DNA from: GCA-2728135 sp002728135
GTDB lineage: Bacteria; Pseudomonadota; Alphaproteobacteria; UBA828
Length of the DNA: 64,000 bases
Assembly: GCA_963997635.1 (NCBI GenBank)
Contig: CAXEND010000001.1
Coordinates: forward strand, 1 to 64,000
Reading direction: 5' to 3'
The notes below the pieces were generated by a model. That model worked only from the letters and a program-made list of their open reading frames with translations. It was not told the DNA's origin and searched no databases. This document shows, piece by piece, positions 8,380-17,097 of the stretch (within the stretch, counting starts at the first letter, position 1; each line of letters starts with the position of its first letter). The position numbers were made by a program, and so were the translations under genes.

Positions 8380-9264
8380 ATGCCCCAGAACATTCTTTTT
8401 TGTTTTGGTTACGGTTATTCAGCATCAGCTTTAACTAAGACCCTAAGATCAAATAAGTGGATAGTTAAAGGTACAAAACGAGATAAATTATTCCAAAATA
8501 AAAATTTTCGCCAGATTTTAATCTTCAATGGTGATAATCCGATACCAAAGTTTGAAGAGTTACTATCTAATGTTACACACCTGTTAGTTTCAATTCCACC
8601 AACAGCTATCGGTGATCCAGTGCTTTCTATACATGGTAAAGAAATTTCTAATGCTAAAAATTTGAAATGGATAGGCTATCTCTCTACTACAGGAGTTTAT
8701 GGGGACTCTCAAGGTAAACACGTTGACGAAAAATACCAATGCAACCCAACAAATATGCGTAGCAAGCGGAGATTACACGCAGAGAAAGAATGGTTACAAT
8801 TGTTTTCTGATTTTCATTTACCTGTCCATATTTTTAGATTAGCAGGTATTTACGGCCCAGGTAGATCAGCAATTGAGTCTGTTCGTAGTGGTAGGGCAAA
8901 GAGAATAAATGTTCCAGGTCATCAATTCTCTCGTATACACGTAGATGATATTGCCAGTGTATTAAAAGCATCAATTAAGGATCCTAATCCAGGTTGCATA
9001 TACAATGTTTGTGATAATGAGAGTGCTGCGAGTTCAGATGTTACGCTATACGCATGCGAATTACTTGGTTTGTCCCCTCCTCCATTAATAGATCTGCAAG
9101 ATGCTGAATTATCTCCTATGGCAAGGAGTTTTTATAACGACAATCGACGAGTTGATAATAAACGAATAAGAGAGGAGCTCAAAGTTGAATTAAAATATCC
9201 AACATATAGAGAGGGGTTAAAATCAATTATTGAAACTCAGAAAAAAAATTATTTTAGAAATTAG
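8380..9264 (+). CDS. SDR-family NAD(P)-dependent epimerase-like protein (YeeZ-like)
   Basis: The extended SDR fold starts with FCFGYGYSASAL, a GxGxxA nucleotide-binding turn, and has the active-site region YLSTTGVYG and the conserved FRLAGIYGPGRS. The expected YxxxK is not clear: the region after GVYG reads RSKRRLHAEKEWL, as in YeeZ-type proteins that lack the usual catalytic Tyr. ATG 8380 is chosen over a TTG eight codons upstream because AGAGG sits just before it. The product is 294 residues. In alphaproteobacteria this family often follows queG; its substrate is unknown. It ends three bases from the convergent ccdA. Confidence 0.8.
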   Translation: MPQNILFCFGYGYSASALTKTLRSNKWIVKGTKRDKLFQNKNFRQILIFNGDNPIPKFEELLSNVTHLLVSIPPTAIGDPVLSIHGKEISNAKNLKWIGYLSTTGVYGDSQGKHVDEKYQCNPTNMRSKRRLHAEKEWLQLFSDFHLPVHIFRLAGIYGPGRSAIESVRSGRAKRINVPGHQFSRIHVDDIASVLKASIKDPNPGCIYNVCDNESAASSDVTLYACELLGLSPPPLIDLQDAELSPMARSFYNDNRRVDNKRIREELKVELKYPTYREGLKSIIETQKKNYFRN

Positions 9265-9267
9265 TTT

Positions 9268-10017
9268 TTATCCAATAGTTGCAAGACCGGGAAAAGTTTC
9301 AATGAGAATAAACCCAAATGTTCTAAAGTGGCCTGTAATCATTGAGATTCCCATGACTACCATTATAATACCTGTCATTATTTGGAACGGTCTTCCAATC
9401 TTACGAAGTGTTTTGATACGCTTTAAAAATAAACCTGTAAAACCAGCTGCTATAATAAACGGAATACCTAATCCAATAGAGTAGATTGCTAATAAAATTA
9501 CCCCATTACTTATTTCTCCAGATCTGGCACTTAATGTAAGAATGCTACCTAAAACAGGTCCTATACATGGTGTCCAACCAAATGCAAATGCCATACCAAG
9601 TATAATAGCACTTATTGGATGCCCCCCTTTGAATCGACTAACAAATCTCATTTCTCTTGAGAGTATGGGTAATTTTAACATACCTGTTAGATAGAGGCCA
9701 AATGCTACAATAATTCCACCTGCTGCATATTCAAATTCTGTTTTGTATTTTAATAGAAAGTCGCCTACAGCACTTGCACTAGCACCTAGAGCGATAAATA
9801 CTATGCTGAACCCTAAAACAAAAAATATACTTAATAATATAGCCGCCAAACGATGGCGTGATTTGTCACTATGTTCAGTAAGATCCTCAAGTGTACCGCC
9901 AGCAACGTAAGAAATATAGCCGGGGACTAGAGGTAATACGCAAGGTGAGAGAAAGGAAATTATTCCAGCAACGAAAGCGCTAATAATTCCTATAGTGCTG
10001 AGCTCATTCATCGCCAT
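9268..10017 (-). CDS. ccdA: CcdA-type thiol-disulfide membrane transporter (DsbD family)
   Basis: A polytopic inner-membrane protein of 249 residues with about six hydrophobic helices. The two redox cysteines lie in the hallmark motifs LSPCVLPLVPGY (about 23-34) and GWTPCIGPVLG (about 147-157). The family carries electrons from cytosolic thioredoxin across the membrane to periplasmic thiol proteins used in cytochrome c maturation. The adjacent TlpA-like gene on the same strand is the natural acceptor. There is no periplasmic DsbD domain attached. Confidence 0.92.
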   Translation of the reverse strand: MAMNELSTIGIISAFVAGIISFLSPCVLPLVPGYISYVAGGTLEDLTEHSDKSRHRLAAILLSIFFVLGFSIVFIALGASASAVGDFLLKYKTEFEYAAGGIIVAFGLYLTGMLKLPILSREMRFVSRFKGGHPISAIILGMAFAFGWTPCIGPVLGSILTLSARSGEISNGVILLAIYSIGLGIPFIIAAGFTGLFLKRIKTLRKIGRPFQIMTGIIMVVMGISMITGHFRTFGFILIETFPGLATIG

Positions 10018-10071
10018 TTCTCATGTTATTTTTTTTATCATAATTATAGGACATAAATATAATCTTATACT

Positions 10072-10662
10072 TTAATTTATAAGGTTTTGTATCAGGCTGA
10101 TTATATTTGATTCAGACCAGTCTCTATCACCAATTACCCTTGCAATTTCATAGCCTTGTTCGTTTATTAGAATGGTCGTGGGGATCCCACTTATTCTCAA
10201 TAGCCTTGCTGCAGCCATCTGTTTGTCCATGAAAATTTGCAAGTTAATAATATCTATATCGTTATAAAATGTTTTGATTTTTCCAGGCTTGCCACGATCT
10301 ACTGAAATTGGGACAATCAAAAATTTTTCATTATTAATTCTTGATCCTAGCATTTCCAATGTAGGAAGCTCCTTTATGCATGGGATGCACCAAGTGGCCC
10401 AAAAGTGAATTGCTAATAGTTTTTTTCCATAGAGGTTTGACAGATTTATCTCATCTCCGTTGCCATTAATAATTTTTACATCTGGAACAATGCGTGGTTC
10501 ATTGTGAATGACAATATCGAAGGTTTCCTGAAAAAAACTTGTCTCTTTTAATTGGAGGAGTTTTTTTGTCATTTCAGATGCTGCTGAACCCTTAGTTGAA
10601 AAGGGTAAAAACATAAATAGGATAAGAACAATTGTAATTGAATTTTTACTCACAAAAAACAT
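10072..10662 (-). CDS. TlpA/ResA-like periplasmic thioredoxin
   Basis: The longest frame extends 31 codons into the hydrolase gene upstream, but the ATG at 10660-10662, one base after that gene's stop, begins MFFVSKNSITIVLILFMFLP, a signal peptide or membrane anchor, and is preferred. The mature part is a thioredoxin fold with redox motif WCIPC (Cys92, Cys95) and a cis-Pro in SGIPTTILI. It probably reduces disulfides in the periplasm, for example on apocytochrome c, using electrons from the neighbouring CcdA. Three genes (hydrolase, this one, ccdA) form one transcription unit. Confidence 0.88.
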   Translation of the reverse strand: MFFVSKNSITIVLILFMFLPFSTKGSAASEMTKKLLQLKETSFFQETFDIVIHNEPRIVPDVKIINGNGDEINLSNLYGKKLLAIHFWATWCIPCIKELPTLEMLGSRINNEKFLIVPISVDRGKPGKIKTFYNDIDIINLQIFMDKQMAAARLLRISGIPTTILINEQGYEIARVIGDRDWSESNIISLIQNLIN

Positions 10663-10663
10663 T

Positions 10664-11452
10664 TCAAGCGATATTCCCTTGTATACTGGAAACTTCGGAA
10701 ACAATTTGATTAAGGAGCTCGAGATTCTTTGGTTCACTGAGTCGATGATCACCATCTTTTATTAATGTGGTGATAACATTTGTAGAGCTTAGGCAAGCAG
10801 AAATTTTGACAGAAGTTTCCCAGGGTACTTCAACATCACACATACCGTGGAGAAGCCGTACAGGTCCAATGAACGGAATTTTTTCTCTTAAGACCAAATT
10901 TTTTCTTCCGTCCTCAATTAGGTTAAAAGATATGGGATAGGAACTATCATCATATTTTGAGGGAACTTCTATGTATCCATAGTTCGCGATTTGATTACGT
11001 AGCTGAGTTGAAAAAGTATTCCACATTAAATCTTCCGTAAAATCAGGTGCTGCGGCTATCCCAACCAAGCCAATAACCCTTTCAGGCCTTTCTTTTGCTG
11101 CTAATAACATTTGCCATCCGCCCATGCTGGAGCCGACTAAAACAATTGGACCTGAGGATACATGATCTATTATTGATAATGTATCTTTGTGCCAGTCAGA
11201 AATATTACTATTTTTGAATTTACCTCCAGATGCTCCGTGACCAGTATAATCAAAACGGATGAAAGCTTTTCCCTCAGCTTTACAATGATTTTCTAAGGTT
11301 GTTGCTTTTGTCCCAGACATATCAGACATTAAGCCACCCAAAAATATAATGGTTGGTGATGAACCCTCAATGGAGTGGTATGCAAGCGGTTCCATTTTAG
11401 CACGTTTTAATATTTTTGGAGCTCTAGAGCTCTTCATTTTATTTGAAGACAT
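10664..11452 (-). CDS. Alpha/beta-fold hydrolase
   Basis: The 262-residue protein has the nucleophile elbow VGSSMGGWQ near residue 113, a likely acid in MCDVEVPW and the catalytic His in DGDHRLSEP near 240. An oxyanion/lid pattern FLGGLMSDMSGTK precedes the fold. It resembles acyl-CoA or acyl-carrier thioesterase-like hydrolases and palmitoyl-protein thioesterase ABHD10-type proteins common in alphaproteobacteria. The substrate is not known. It is the first gene of a unit with the TlpA-like protein and ccdA. Confidence 0.85.
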   Translation of the reverse strand: MSSNKMKSSRAPKILKRAKMEPLAYHSIEGSSPTIIFLGGLMSDMSGTKATTLENHCKAEGKAFIRFDYTGHGASGGKFKNSNISDWHKDTLSIIDHVSSGPIVLVGSSMGGWQMLLAAKERPERVIGLVGIAAAPDFTEDLMWNTFSTQLRNQIANYGYIEVPSKYDDSSYPISFNLIEDGRKNLVLREKIPFIGPVRLLHGMCDVEVPWETSVKISACLSSTNVITTLIKDGDHRLSEPKNLELLNQIVSEVSSIQGNIA

Positions 11453-11569
11453 GAATATCTAAACCCTGAATAAATCTTTCAGGTATGCATATGGTTATTT
11501 TTGCTCTACAAGTCCAATTTTAATATGAAAATTAATAATATATTTTAATAATTGCTGGTCTGATCTGAT

Positions 11570-12700
11570 ATGCCCCTAGTTGTACAAGTAATTCCTCGAC
11601 TAAATTCAAACGGTGGAACTGAGCGTGGTGTTGTTGATATTGCTCGAGGTCTAAAGGCTGCAGGTTGGGGGTCTGTTGTTGTTTCTGCCGGAGGACCGCT
11701 AGTAACAAATCTTGAAAGGCATAAAATTCAACATATAACACTGCCTGTTGACAGTAAAAATCCAATTATTATACAGGCAAATATCTTTAGGTTAACTAAG
11801 GTAATAAGACAACTAAATGCTGACATTATCCACGTACGATCAAGAGCACCAGCTTGGAGTGCGCGAACTGCGGCAAAACGCACAAATATACCTTTTCTTA
11901 CAACTGTTCAGGGTATTTACAATAGTAGTACGATGTTAAAGCGTCGCTACAACTCAATTATGACATCAGGTGATTTGGTTATAACTAATTCTAATTTCAC
12001 TGCCAAACACATTATGAATGTTTATGGTGCTGACCCGGCACGTATAAGAATTGTTCACCGCGGGGTGGATCTTTCAATCTTTAATCCAAGTGCAGTCACA
12101 AGTGCAAGAATGGTCAACTTGGCTGAACGTTGGCGATTGCCAGATGGTGTGTCCGTAGTAATGCTACCTGGACGACTTACTAGATGGAAAGGACATGAAT
12201 TATTAATAAATGCTATAGCCAAAATAGATCGAAGTGATATTTGTTGTGTTTTTGTTGGAGAGAATACAGATCATGTAAGTTATCAGAAAACTCTTGAAAA
12301 TAAAATTAATGAGTTGAAACTTAATACTACTATACGATTGGTGGGGGGGGCAGATGATATGCCAGCTGCTTACATGCTGGCTGATGTAGTAGTCAATACT
12401 TCTATTCGCCCAGAAGCATTTGGGAGAGTGCTAGCGGAAGCTGAATCAATGGGAAGGCCAGTCGTGGCGGCTGATCACGGTGGTGCGAAAGAAACAGTAA
12501 TTTCAGGTAAAACAGGATGGTTGTTCAAGCCAGGTGACGTAAATAGCCTGACAGATGCTTTAAATCAGGCACTTAATTTGTCTAATGAATCTAGAGACAT
12601 TTTGGCAAAAAACTCTATGTTTCATATAAAACAGAATTTTAGCTTGGAAAAAATGATTGAATCAACAATTAACGTGTATAAGGAATTACTTGAAGACTGA
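11570..12700 (+). CDS. Glycosyltransferase family 4 protein
   Basis: A GT-B fold glycosyltransferase of 376 residues. The N-terminal acceptor domain opens with QVIPRLNSNGGTERG, and the C-terminal donor domain has LPGRLTRWKGHE and the E-x7-E type signature RPEAFGRVLAEAESMG near 285-300. It probably transfers a sugar from a nucleotide donor during lipopolysaccharide or capsule assembly at the inner membrane. It is followed 40 bases later by a GT9 gene, which supports a cell-surface sugar role. Confidence 0.9.
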   Translation: MPLVVQVIPRLNSNGGTERGVVDIARGLKAAGWGSVVVSAGGPLVTNLERHKIQHITLPVDSKNPIIIQANIFRLTKVIRQLNADIIHVRSRAPAWSARTAAKRTNIPFLTTVQGIYNSSTMLKRRYNSIMTSGDLVITNSNFTAKHIMNVYGADPARIRIVHRGVDLSIFNPSAVTSARMVNLAERWRLPDGVSVVMLPGRLTRWKGHELLINAIAKIDRSDICCVFVGENTDHVSYQKTLENKINELKLNTTIRLVGGADDMPAAYMLADVVVNTSIRPEAFGRVLAEAESMGRPVVAADHGGAKETVISGKTGWLFKPGDVNSLTDALNQALNLSNESRDILAKNSMFHIKQNFSLEKMIESTINVYKELLED

Positions 12701-12740
12701 GATAAAAAATGAACCGAGCTAATCACAGAAAAAACTCATT

Positions 12741-13676
12741 ATGATTGGGAAAGTAGATAGAGAAAATATATTAGTGATCAAGCACGGTGCTCTTGGCGAT
12801 TTTGTGCTTTCTACTGGTCCTTTCAAAGCAATACGCGAGTTTCATTCAAATGATTCAATAACTTTGTTAACCTCACCTAAATTTATACCATTAGCAAAAG
12901 ATTGTGGATGGTTTGATCAAGTGATTTCAGATGAGCGACCAAAAATATGGAATATTAGAAATCTCTTAACTTTGCGGACTAAATTAAGAAATAATTTGTT
13001 TAAGAGAGTTTATGATCTACAAACCTCAAGGAGGTCTAGCAGCTATTTTTTTCTATTCCCAAACCCAAAACCAGAATGGTCAGGTATTGTTAGAGGTTGT
13101 TCTCACGAACATAATAACTTGAATAGAGACTATATGCACACAATTGAACGCCAAGCTGAACAATTGAAAATTGCAGGTATTTTGGATGTGCCATTGCCAG
13201 ATATATCTTGGTTAAGCTCATCACTGAACAAATTTGATTTACCAGAAAAATTTGTATTGTTTGTTCCAGGAGGTTCTCCCCACAGGGCAGCAAAGCGTTG
13301 GCCGGTAATGCATTTTAGTAAACTTGCAGAAATGCTTTTGGTGGACGGCATAACACCATTACTAATTGGTTCAAATGCTGAGAGTAAAATTATGAGCGAG
13401 ATCGCAATAAATGTCAGAGGAGTTCATAATTTTTGTGGAAAAACTGATATTGCAGATATAGCTTCTCTAGCTCGCAAAGCCTCTGCAGCTGTTGGTAACG
13501 ATACAGGTCCCATGCATGTGATTGCTTCAGCTGGTTGCCCTTCATTGGTTCTTTTTTCTCACGCATCAGAGCCCTCTATAACATCCCCAAGAGGCCCATC
13601 AATAAAGGTTTTGCAGAGCACAAATATTCAATCTTTGATCGCTAGCAAAGTAAAAACCAACATGATATTTAGATAG
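12741..13676 (+). CDS. Glycosyltransferase family 9 (heptosyltransferase-like)
   Basis: The 311-residue protein starts with ILVIKHGALGDFVLSTG, the GT9 N-terminal signature, and contains FVPGGSPHRAAKRWP and the donor-site motif AVGNDTGPMHVIASAG near 250. These fit ADP-heptose:LPS heptosyltransferases (WaaC/WaaF/RfaF group), which act on the cytosolic side of the inner membrane. Which LPS core linkage it makes cannot be said. Together with the GT4 gene it forms a two-gene surface-sugar unit. Confidence 0.9.
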   Translation: MIGKVDRENILVIKHGALGDFVLSTGPFKAIREFHSNDSITLLTSPKFIPLAKDCGWFDQVISDERPKIWNIRNLLTLRTKLRNNLFKRVYDLQTSRRSSSYFFLFPNPKPEWSGIVRGCSHEHNNLNRDYMHTIERQAEQLKIAGILDVPLPDISWLSSSLNKFDLPEKFVLFVPGGSPHRAAKRWPVMHFSKLAEMLLVDGITPLLIGSNAESKIMSEIAINVRGVHNFCGKTDIADIASLARKASAAVGNDTGPMHVIASAGCPSLVLFSHASEPSITSPRGPSIKVLQSTNIQSLIASKVKTNMIFR

Positions 13677-13703
13677 ATATTTGAATTTAACTCTATTGCC
13701 AAC

Positions 13704-13731
13704 TTGACTCATTGACTATCCTAGCTAGAGT
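13704..13731 (+). promoter_or_regulatory. Weak sigma-70-like promoter candidate for thrS
   Basis: TTGACT at 13704-13709 and TAGAGT at 13726-13731 are separated by 16 bases. A second TTGACT occurs at 13712-13717. The -10 matches consensus at four of six positions. A small CGCTC/GAGCG hairpin follows in the leader and might affect thrS translation; this is only suggestive. Confidence 0.35.
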
Positions 13732-13787
13732 GCAGCAAAAATGTTAGCGCTCCTGAGCGAACCATTAATAAAAAGGATCCAGCGCTG

Positions 13788-15710
13788 ATGCCTATCATTA
13801 AACTCCCTGATGGCACATCACGTGAATATGATACCACTGTGAGTGGTATAGAAATTGCAGCAAGCATTGGCCCAAGCCTTGCTAAGGCTGCTTTGCTAGT
13901 AGAAGTAAACGGAGATCTGTGTGACCTTTCTTTGCCAATAAGCGAGGATGCAGAAATTCGTATCATTACTGAAAAAGATGAAGAGGCATTGGAAGTTATA
14001 AGACATGATTCTGCTCATATTCTTGCAGAGGCTGTCAAAGAGCTGTGGCCAGAGACACAGGTGACTATTGGACCTGCAATAGATAATGGTTTTTATTATG
14101 ACTTTGCTCGAGAAACCCCTTTTTCAATTGAAGATTTGGAATTAATAGAAAAGCGAATGTTGGATATTGTTTCACGTAATGAAAAAATTGAACGTGAAGT
14201 TTGGAGTCGTAATGATGCAACAGAATTCTTTTCACAAGCAGGGGAACACTATAAAGCAGAAATTATTAGTGGGCTACCAGAGGAAGAACCTATCACAATA
14301 TACAGGCAGGGAAAGTTTGTAGATCTTTGCCGAGGACCTCACTTGCCGTCTACTGGTCGTGTGGGTGCGTTCAAACTCTTAAAAGTTGCAGGTGCATATT
14401 GGCGGGGTGATTCACAGAACGAGATGCTTCAGCGTATTTATGGCACGGCTTGGTCAACAAAAAAAGAGCTGGATCTTTATTTACAAAGATTGGAGGAAGC
14501 TGAAAAACGTGATCATCGACGACTAGGTCGACAGATGGATCTTTTTCATTTCCAAGAGGAATCACCTGGTGCTGTTTTCTGGCACCCAAAAGGCTGGAGG
14601 CTATTCCGTTCACTTGTGGATTATATGCGTGAGCGGCAAGAATTGGCGGGTTATGTTGAGATTAATACCCCTGAAATAATGGATAGGTCAATGTGGGAGG
14701 CGTCAGGGCATTGGCAAACCTTTCGCCAACATATGTTCACTACTCAAACCGAGGACAGTCGAATATTTGCAATCAAGCCAATGAATTGTCCTGGGGGAGT
14801 TCAGGTATTTAGAAATAATCTTAGAAGTTACCGAGAGTTACCAATGCGAATAGCAGAGTTTGGAAAAGTTCATCGTTATGAACCATCTGGTTCATTGCAT
14901 GGCCTGATGAGAGTTCGTGCTTTCACTCAAGATGATGCACACATTTTTTGTACTGAATCACAAGTTCAGGATGAATGTTGTTCTGTCGTAGAGCTAATAT
15001 TAAGCATTTATAAAGATTTCGGATTTGCTGACGTAAAGATAAAATTTGCTGATCGCCCAGAAGTTAGAATAGGATCTGATGAGACTTGGGATAAGCTTGA
15101 GTCTGCTCTTCGCGGAGCACTCGATAGTATGGGTTATAAATATGAAGTTAATCCGGGTGAAGGGGCATTTTATGGTCCCAAGATTGAGTTTGTTTTAACA
15201 GATGCAATTGGAAGAGAATGGCAATGTGGAACACTGCAGGTCGATTTGAACTTACCTGAAAGGCTTGATGCAAATTACATTGGCATCGATGGAGAAAAAC
15301 ATAGGCCAGTCATGTTACATCGTGCATTATTTGGCTCTTTGGAGAGATTTACAGGTATTCTTATTGAACATTATAGTGGAAATCTTCCTCTTTGGCTCTC
15401 TCCTCTTCAGGTAGTAGTTGCATCGATCACAAATGAAATAGATGATTATGCAAGACAGGTTTTGGATAGTTTAAGATCTAAAGGTATTAAAGCTGAATTA
15501 GATATTAGAAATGAAAAGATTGGTTATAAGATTCGTGAGCATAGTATTGCGAAAGTACCAATTATTGTGGCTTTAGGGGCTCGTGAGGTAGAAAATAATA
15601 CTGTTGCAATTAGAAGATTAGGTTCAAAAAACCAAGAAATTCTTGATCTTAACGAAGCTATTTCAATACTTTCCACAGAATCAAAGGACCCGCTAGCTGG
15701 ACAGAAATGA
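13788..15710 (+). CDS. thrS: Threonyl-tRNA synthetase
   Basis: A class II aminoacyl-tRNA synthetase of the usual 640 residues. In order: N-terminal TGS domain (about 1-62), editing domain with HDSAHILAEA (about 72-81), catalytic core with MNCPGG and RVRAFTQDDAHIFC, and C-terminal anticodon-binding domain. The Zn ligands expected in the core (Cys in MNCPGG, His in DDAHIF and a His in VMLHRALFGS) are present. It heads the conserved thrS-infC-rpmI-rplT-pheST cluster. Confidence 0.97.
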   Translation: MPIIKLPDGTSREYDTTVSGIEIAASIGPSLAKAALLVEVNGDLCDLSLPISEDAEIRIITEKDEEALEVIRHDSAHILAEAVKELWPETQVTIGPAIDNGFYYDFARETPFSIEDLELIEKRMLDIVSRNEKIEREVWSRNDATEFFSQAGEHYKAEIISGLPEEEPITIYRQGKFVDLCRGPHLPSTGRVGAFKLLKVAGAYWRGDSQNEMLQRIYGTAWSTKKELDLYLQRLEEAEKRDHRRLGRQMDLFHFQEESPGAVFWHPKGWRLFRSLVDYMRERQELAGYVEINTPEIMDRSMWEASGHWQTFRQHMFTTQTEDSRIFAIKPMNCPGGVQVFRNNLRSYRELPMRIAEFGKVHRYEPSGSLHGLMRVRAFTQDDAHIFCTESQVQDECCSVVELILSIYKDFGFADVKIKFADRPEVRIGSDETWDKLESALRGALDSMGYKYEVNPGEGAFYGPKIEFVLTDAIGREWQCGTLQVDLNLPERLDANYIGIDGEKHRPVMLHRALFGSLERFTGILIEHYSGNLPLWLSPLQVVVASITNEIDDYARQVLDSLRSKGIKAELDIRNEKIGYKIREHSIAKVPIIVALGAREVENNTVAIRRLGSKNQEILDLNEAISILSTESKDPLAGQK

Positions 15711-15776
15711 ATTTAGAGGGCAGGATTAGATCCTCAAACTAGTTTAGAAATTTATTAACAATTATATTTTTACGAA

Positions 15777-15784
15777 GAGAGGGG
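15777..15784 (+). promoter_or_regulatory. Ribosome binding site that places the infC start at ATA
   Basis: GAGAGGGG at 15777-15784 is a strong Shine-Dalgarno sequence. It lies seven bases before an in-frame ATA (15792-15794) but 25 bases before the first ATG (15810-15812), which is too far for normal initiation. It therefore decides the start of infC. Confidence 0.75.
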
Positions 15785-15791
15785 TAGAAGA

Positions 15792-16328
15792 ATAGCCAGA
15801 AATAATCCGATGAAACCGCCAGAACGCGAGGGACCTCGCGTAAACGACGGTATCGAAGCGCATGAGATTCGTCTTATCGATCAATCCGGCGAACAATTAG
15901 GCGTAGTAAGCGTTGATCGAGGACTGGAGCTTGCCAATACAGCTGGTCTTGATCTTGTAGAAATCTCACCTCTTGCAAATCCACCTGTTTGCAAGATTTT
16001 AGATTATGGAAAGTATAAGTATCAAGCCCAGAAAAAGGCAGCTCAAGCACGAAAAAAACAAAAAATAATTGAAGTAAAGGAAATGAAATTTCGCCCTGGT
16101 ATAGACGAAGCTGATTATCAGGTTAAGTTGAAAAGTATCCACCGCTTTTTACAAGAGGGTGATAAAGTAAAAATTACTATGCGATTTCGTGGAAGAGAAA
16201 TGGTTTACCAAGAGCAGGGAGTAAGAGTCTTAGAGAGAGTTCGTGAAGATATAGATAAAGTAGGAAAGGTAGAGCTGATGCCCAGAACTGAAGGTAAGCA
16301 AATGATTATGGTGCTTTGTCCCAAGTAA
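15792..16328 (+). CDS. infC: Translation initiation factor IF-3, apparently starting at an ATA codon
   Basis: IF-3 binds the 30S subunit and discriminates against wrong start codons. From ATA 15792 the product is 178 residues beginning (M)ARNNPMKPPEREGPRVND; the first ATG is six codons later. The N-domain carries the EIRLIDQSGEQLGVVS pattern, a Lys-rich linker follows (QKKAAQARKKQK), and the C-domain ends RTEGKQMIMVL. E. coli infC starts at AUU, and IF-3 represses its own translation by rejecting that start. The ATA here, together with the well-placed Shine-Dalgarno sequence, suggests the same feedback control. Confidence 0.93.
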   Translation: MARNNPMKPPEREGPRVNDGIEAHEIRLIDQSGEQLGVVSVDRGLELANTAGLDLVEISPLANPPVCKILDYGKYKYQAQKKAAQARKKQKIIEVKEMKFRPGIDEADYQVKLKSIHRFLQEGDKVKITMRFRGREMVYQEQGVRVLERVREDIDKVGKVELMPRTEGKQMIMVLCPK

Positions 16329-16460
16329 ATTTTTTATCGAAATGCATAACTCCTCTTGCAATATAGACCACAAACTAGTAGAAACCGCACCTTAATGATG
16401 ACGAGGCTATAGGCATGCCCAATCATCGAACTTTTAGAAACAATAAAAAGAGAGAAAAAA

Positions 16461-16658
16461 ATGCCTAAAATGAAAACAAAGAGCAGTGCAAAGAAGCGGT
16501 TTGCTCTAACCGCCACCGGCAAGGTTAGACGCCGACACGCTAATCACCGTCATAACCTTTCTAAGCAACCTAAAAAACGTAAGAGAAGCCAGTTAGGATC
16601 GACAATAATGCGTGACTGTGACGCACAGTTAGTTCGTGGCTGGATGCCGTATCTCTAG
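16461..16658 (+). CDS. rpmI: 50S ribosomal protein L35
   Basis: A 65-residue basic protein starting MPKMKTKSSAKKRFALTATG, the typical L35 N-terminus, with the conserved RRHANHRHNLSKQPKKRKR stretch. It sits between infC and rplT in the usual order; rplT starts 11 bases after its stop, so the two are co-translated. The 132-base spacer after infC could hold the L20-responsive control seen in other bacteria, but I could not recognise it. Confidence 0.97.
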   Translation: MPKMKTKSSAKKRFALTATGKVRRRHANHRHNLSKQPKKRKRSQLGSTIMRDCDAQLVRGWMPYL

Positions 16659-16669
16659 GAGGGCTTAAG

Positions 16670-17038
16670 ATGGCGCGAGTAAAAAGGGGAATAACTACCC
16701 ATTCTAGGCACAAAAAGGTTCTTAAACAGGCTCGTGGATATCGTGGTCGTGCAAGGACAAATTTTAGAACGGCGATTGAGCGCGTTGAAAAGGGTATGGA
16801 ATATGCATACCGAGATCGCCGTCAAAAAAAGAGAAACTTCAGAGCCCTTTGGATTCAAAGAATAAATGCTGCGGCCCGTTACCATGGGATGACCTATTCT
16901 CAGTTTATTCACGGTCTGGAAGTAGCTGGAATACTCATTGATCGCAAAGTTCTTGCAGATTTGGCAGTTCGTGAGCCAAGTGCTTTTAAAGCGATTGTTG
17001 ACCAAGTGCAGAATGTGCTTGCCAAAAAAACAAATTAA
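16670..17038 (+). CDS. rplT: 50S ribosomal protein L20
   Basis: A 122-residue protein beginning MARVKRGITTHSRHKKVLKQ with the family's RGYRGRARTNFRTAIERV and LWIQRINAAARYHGMTYSQF motifs. L20 is an early assembly protein of the large subunit and in several bacteria represses the rpmI-rplT message. A GGAGGG site near 16657-16662, overlapping the end of rpmI, serves its start. Confidence 0.98.
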   Translation: MARVKRGITTHSRHKKVLKQARGYRGRARTNFRTAIERVEKGMEYAYRDRRQKKRNFRALWIQRINAAARYHGMTYSQFIHGLEVAGILIDRKVLADLAVREPSAFKAIVDQVQNVLAKKTN

Positions 17039-17097
17039 GCCTTAATTTGGCTGTGCGTTAGGCCACCAGAAGCATAGCCTCTTAGAGGAGTTGCACT

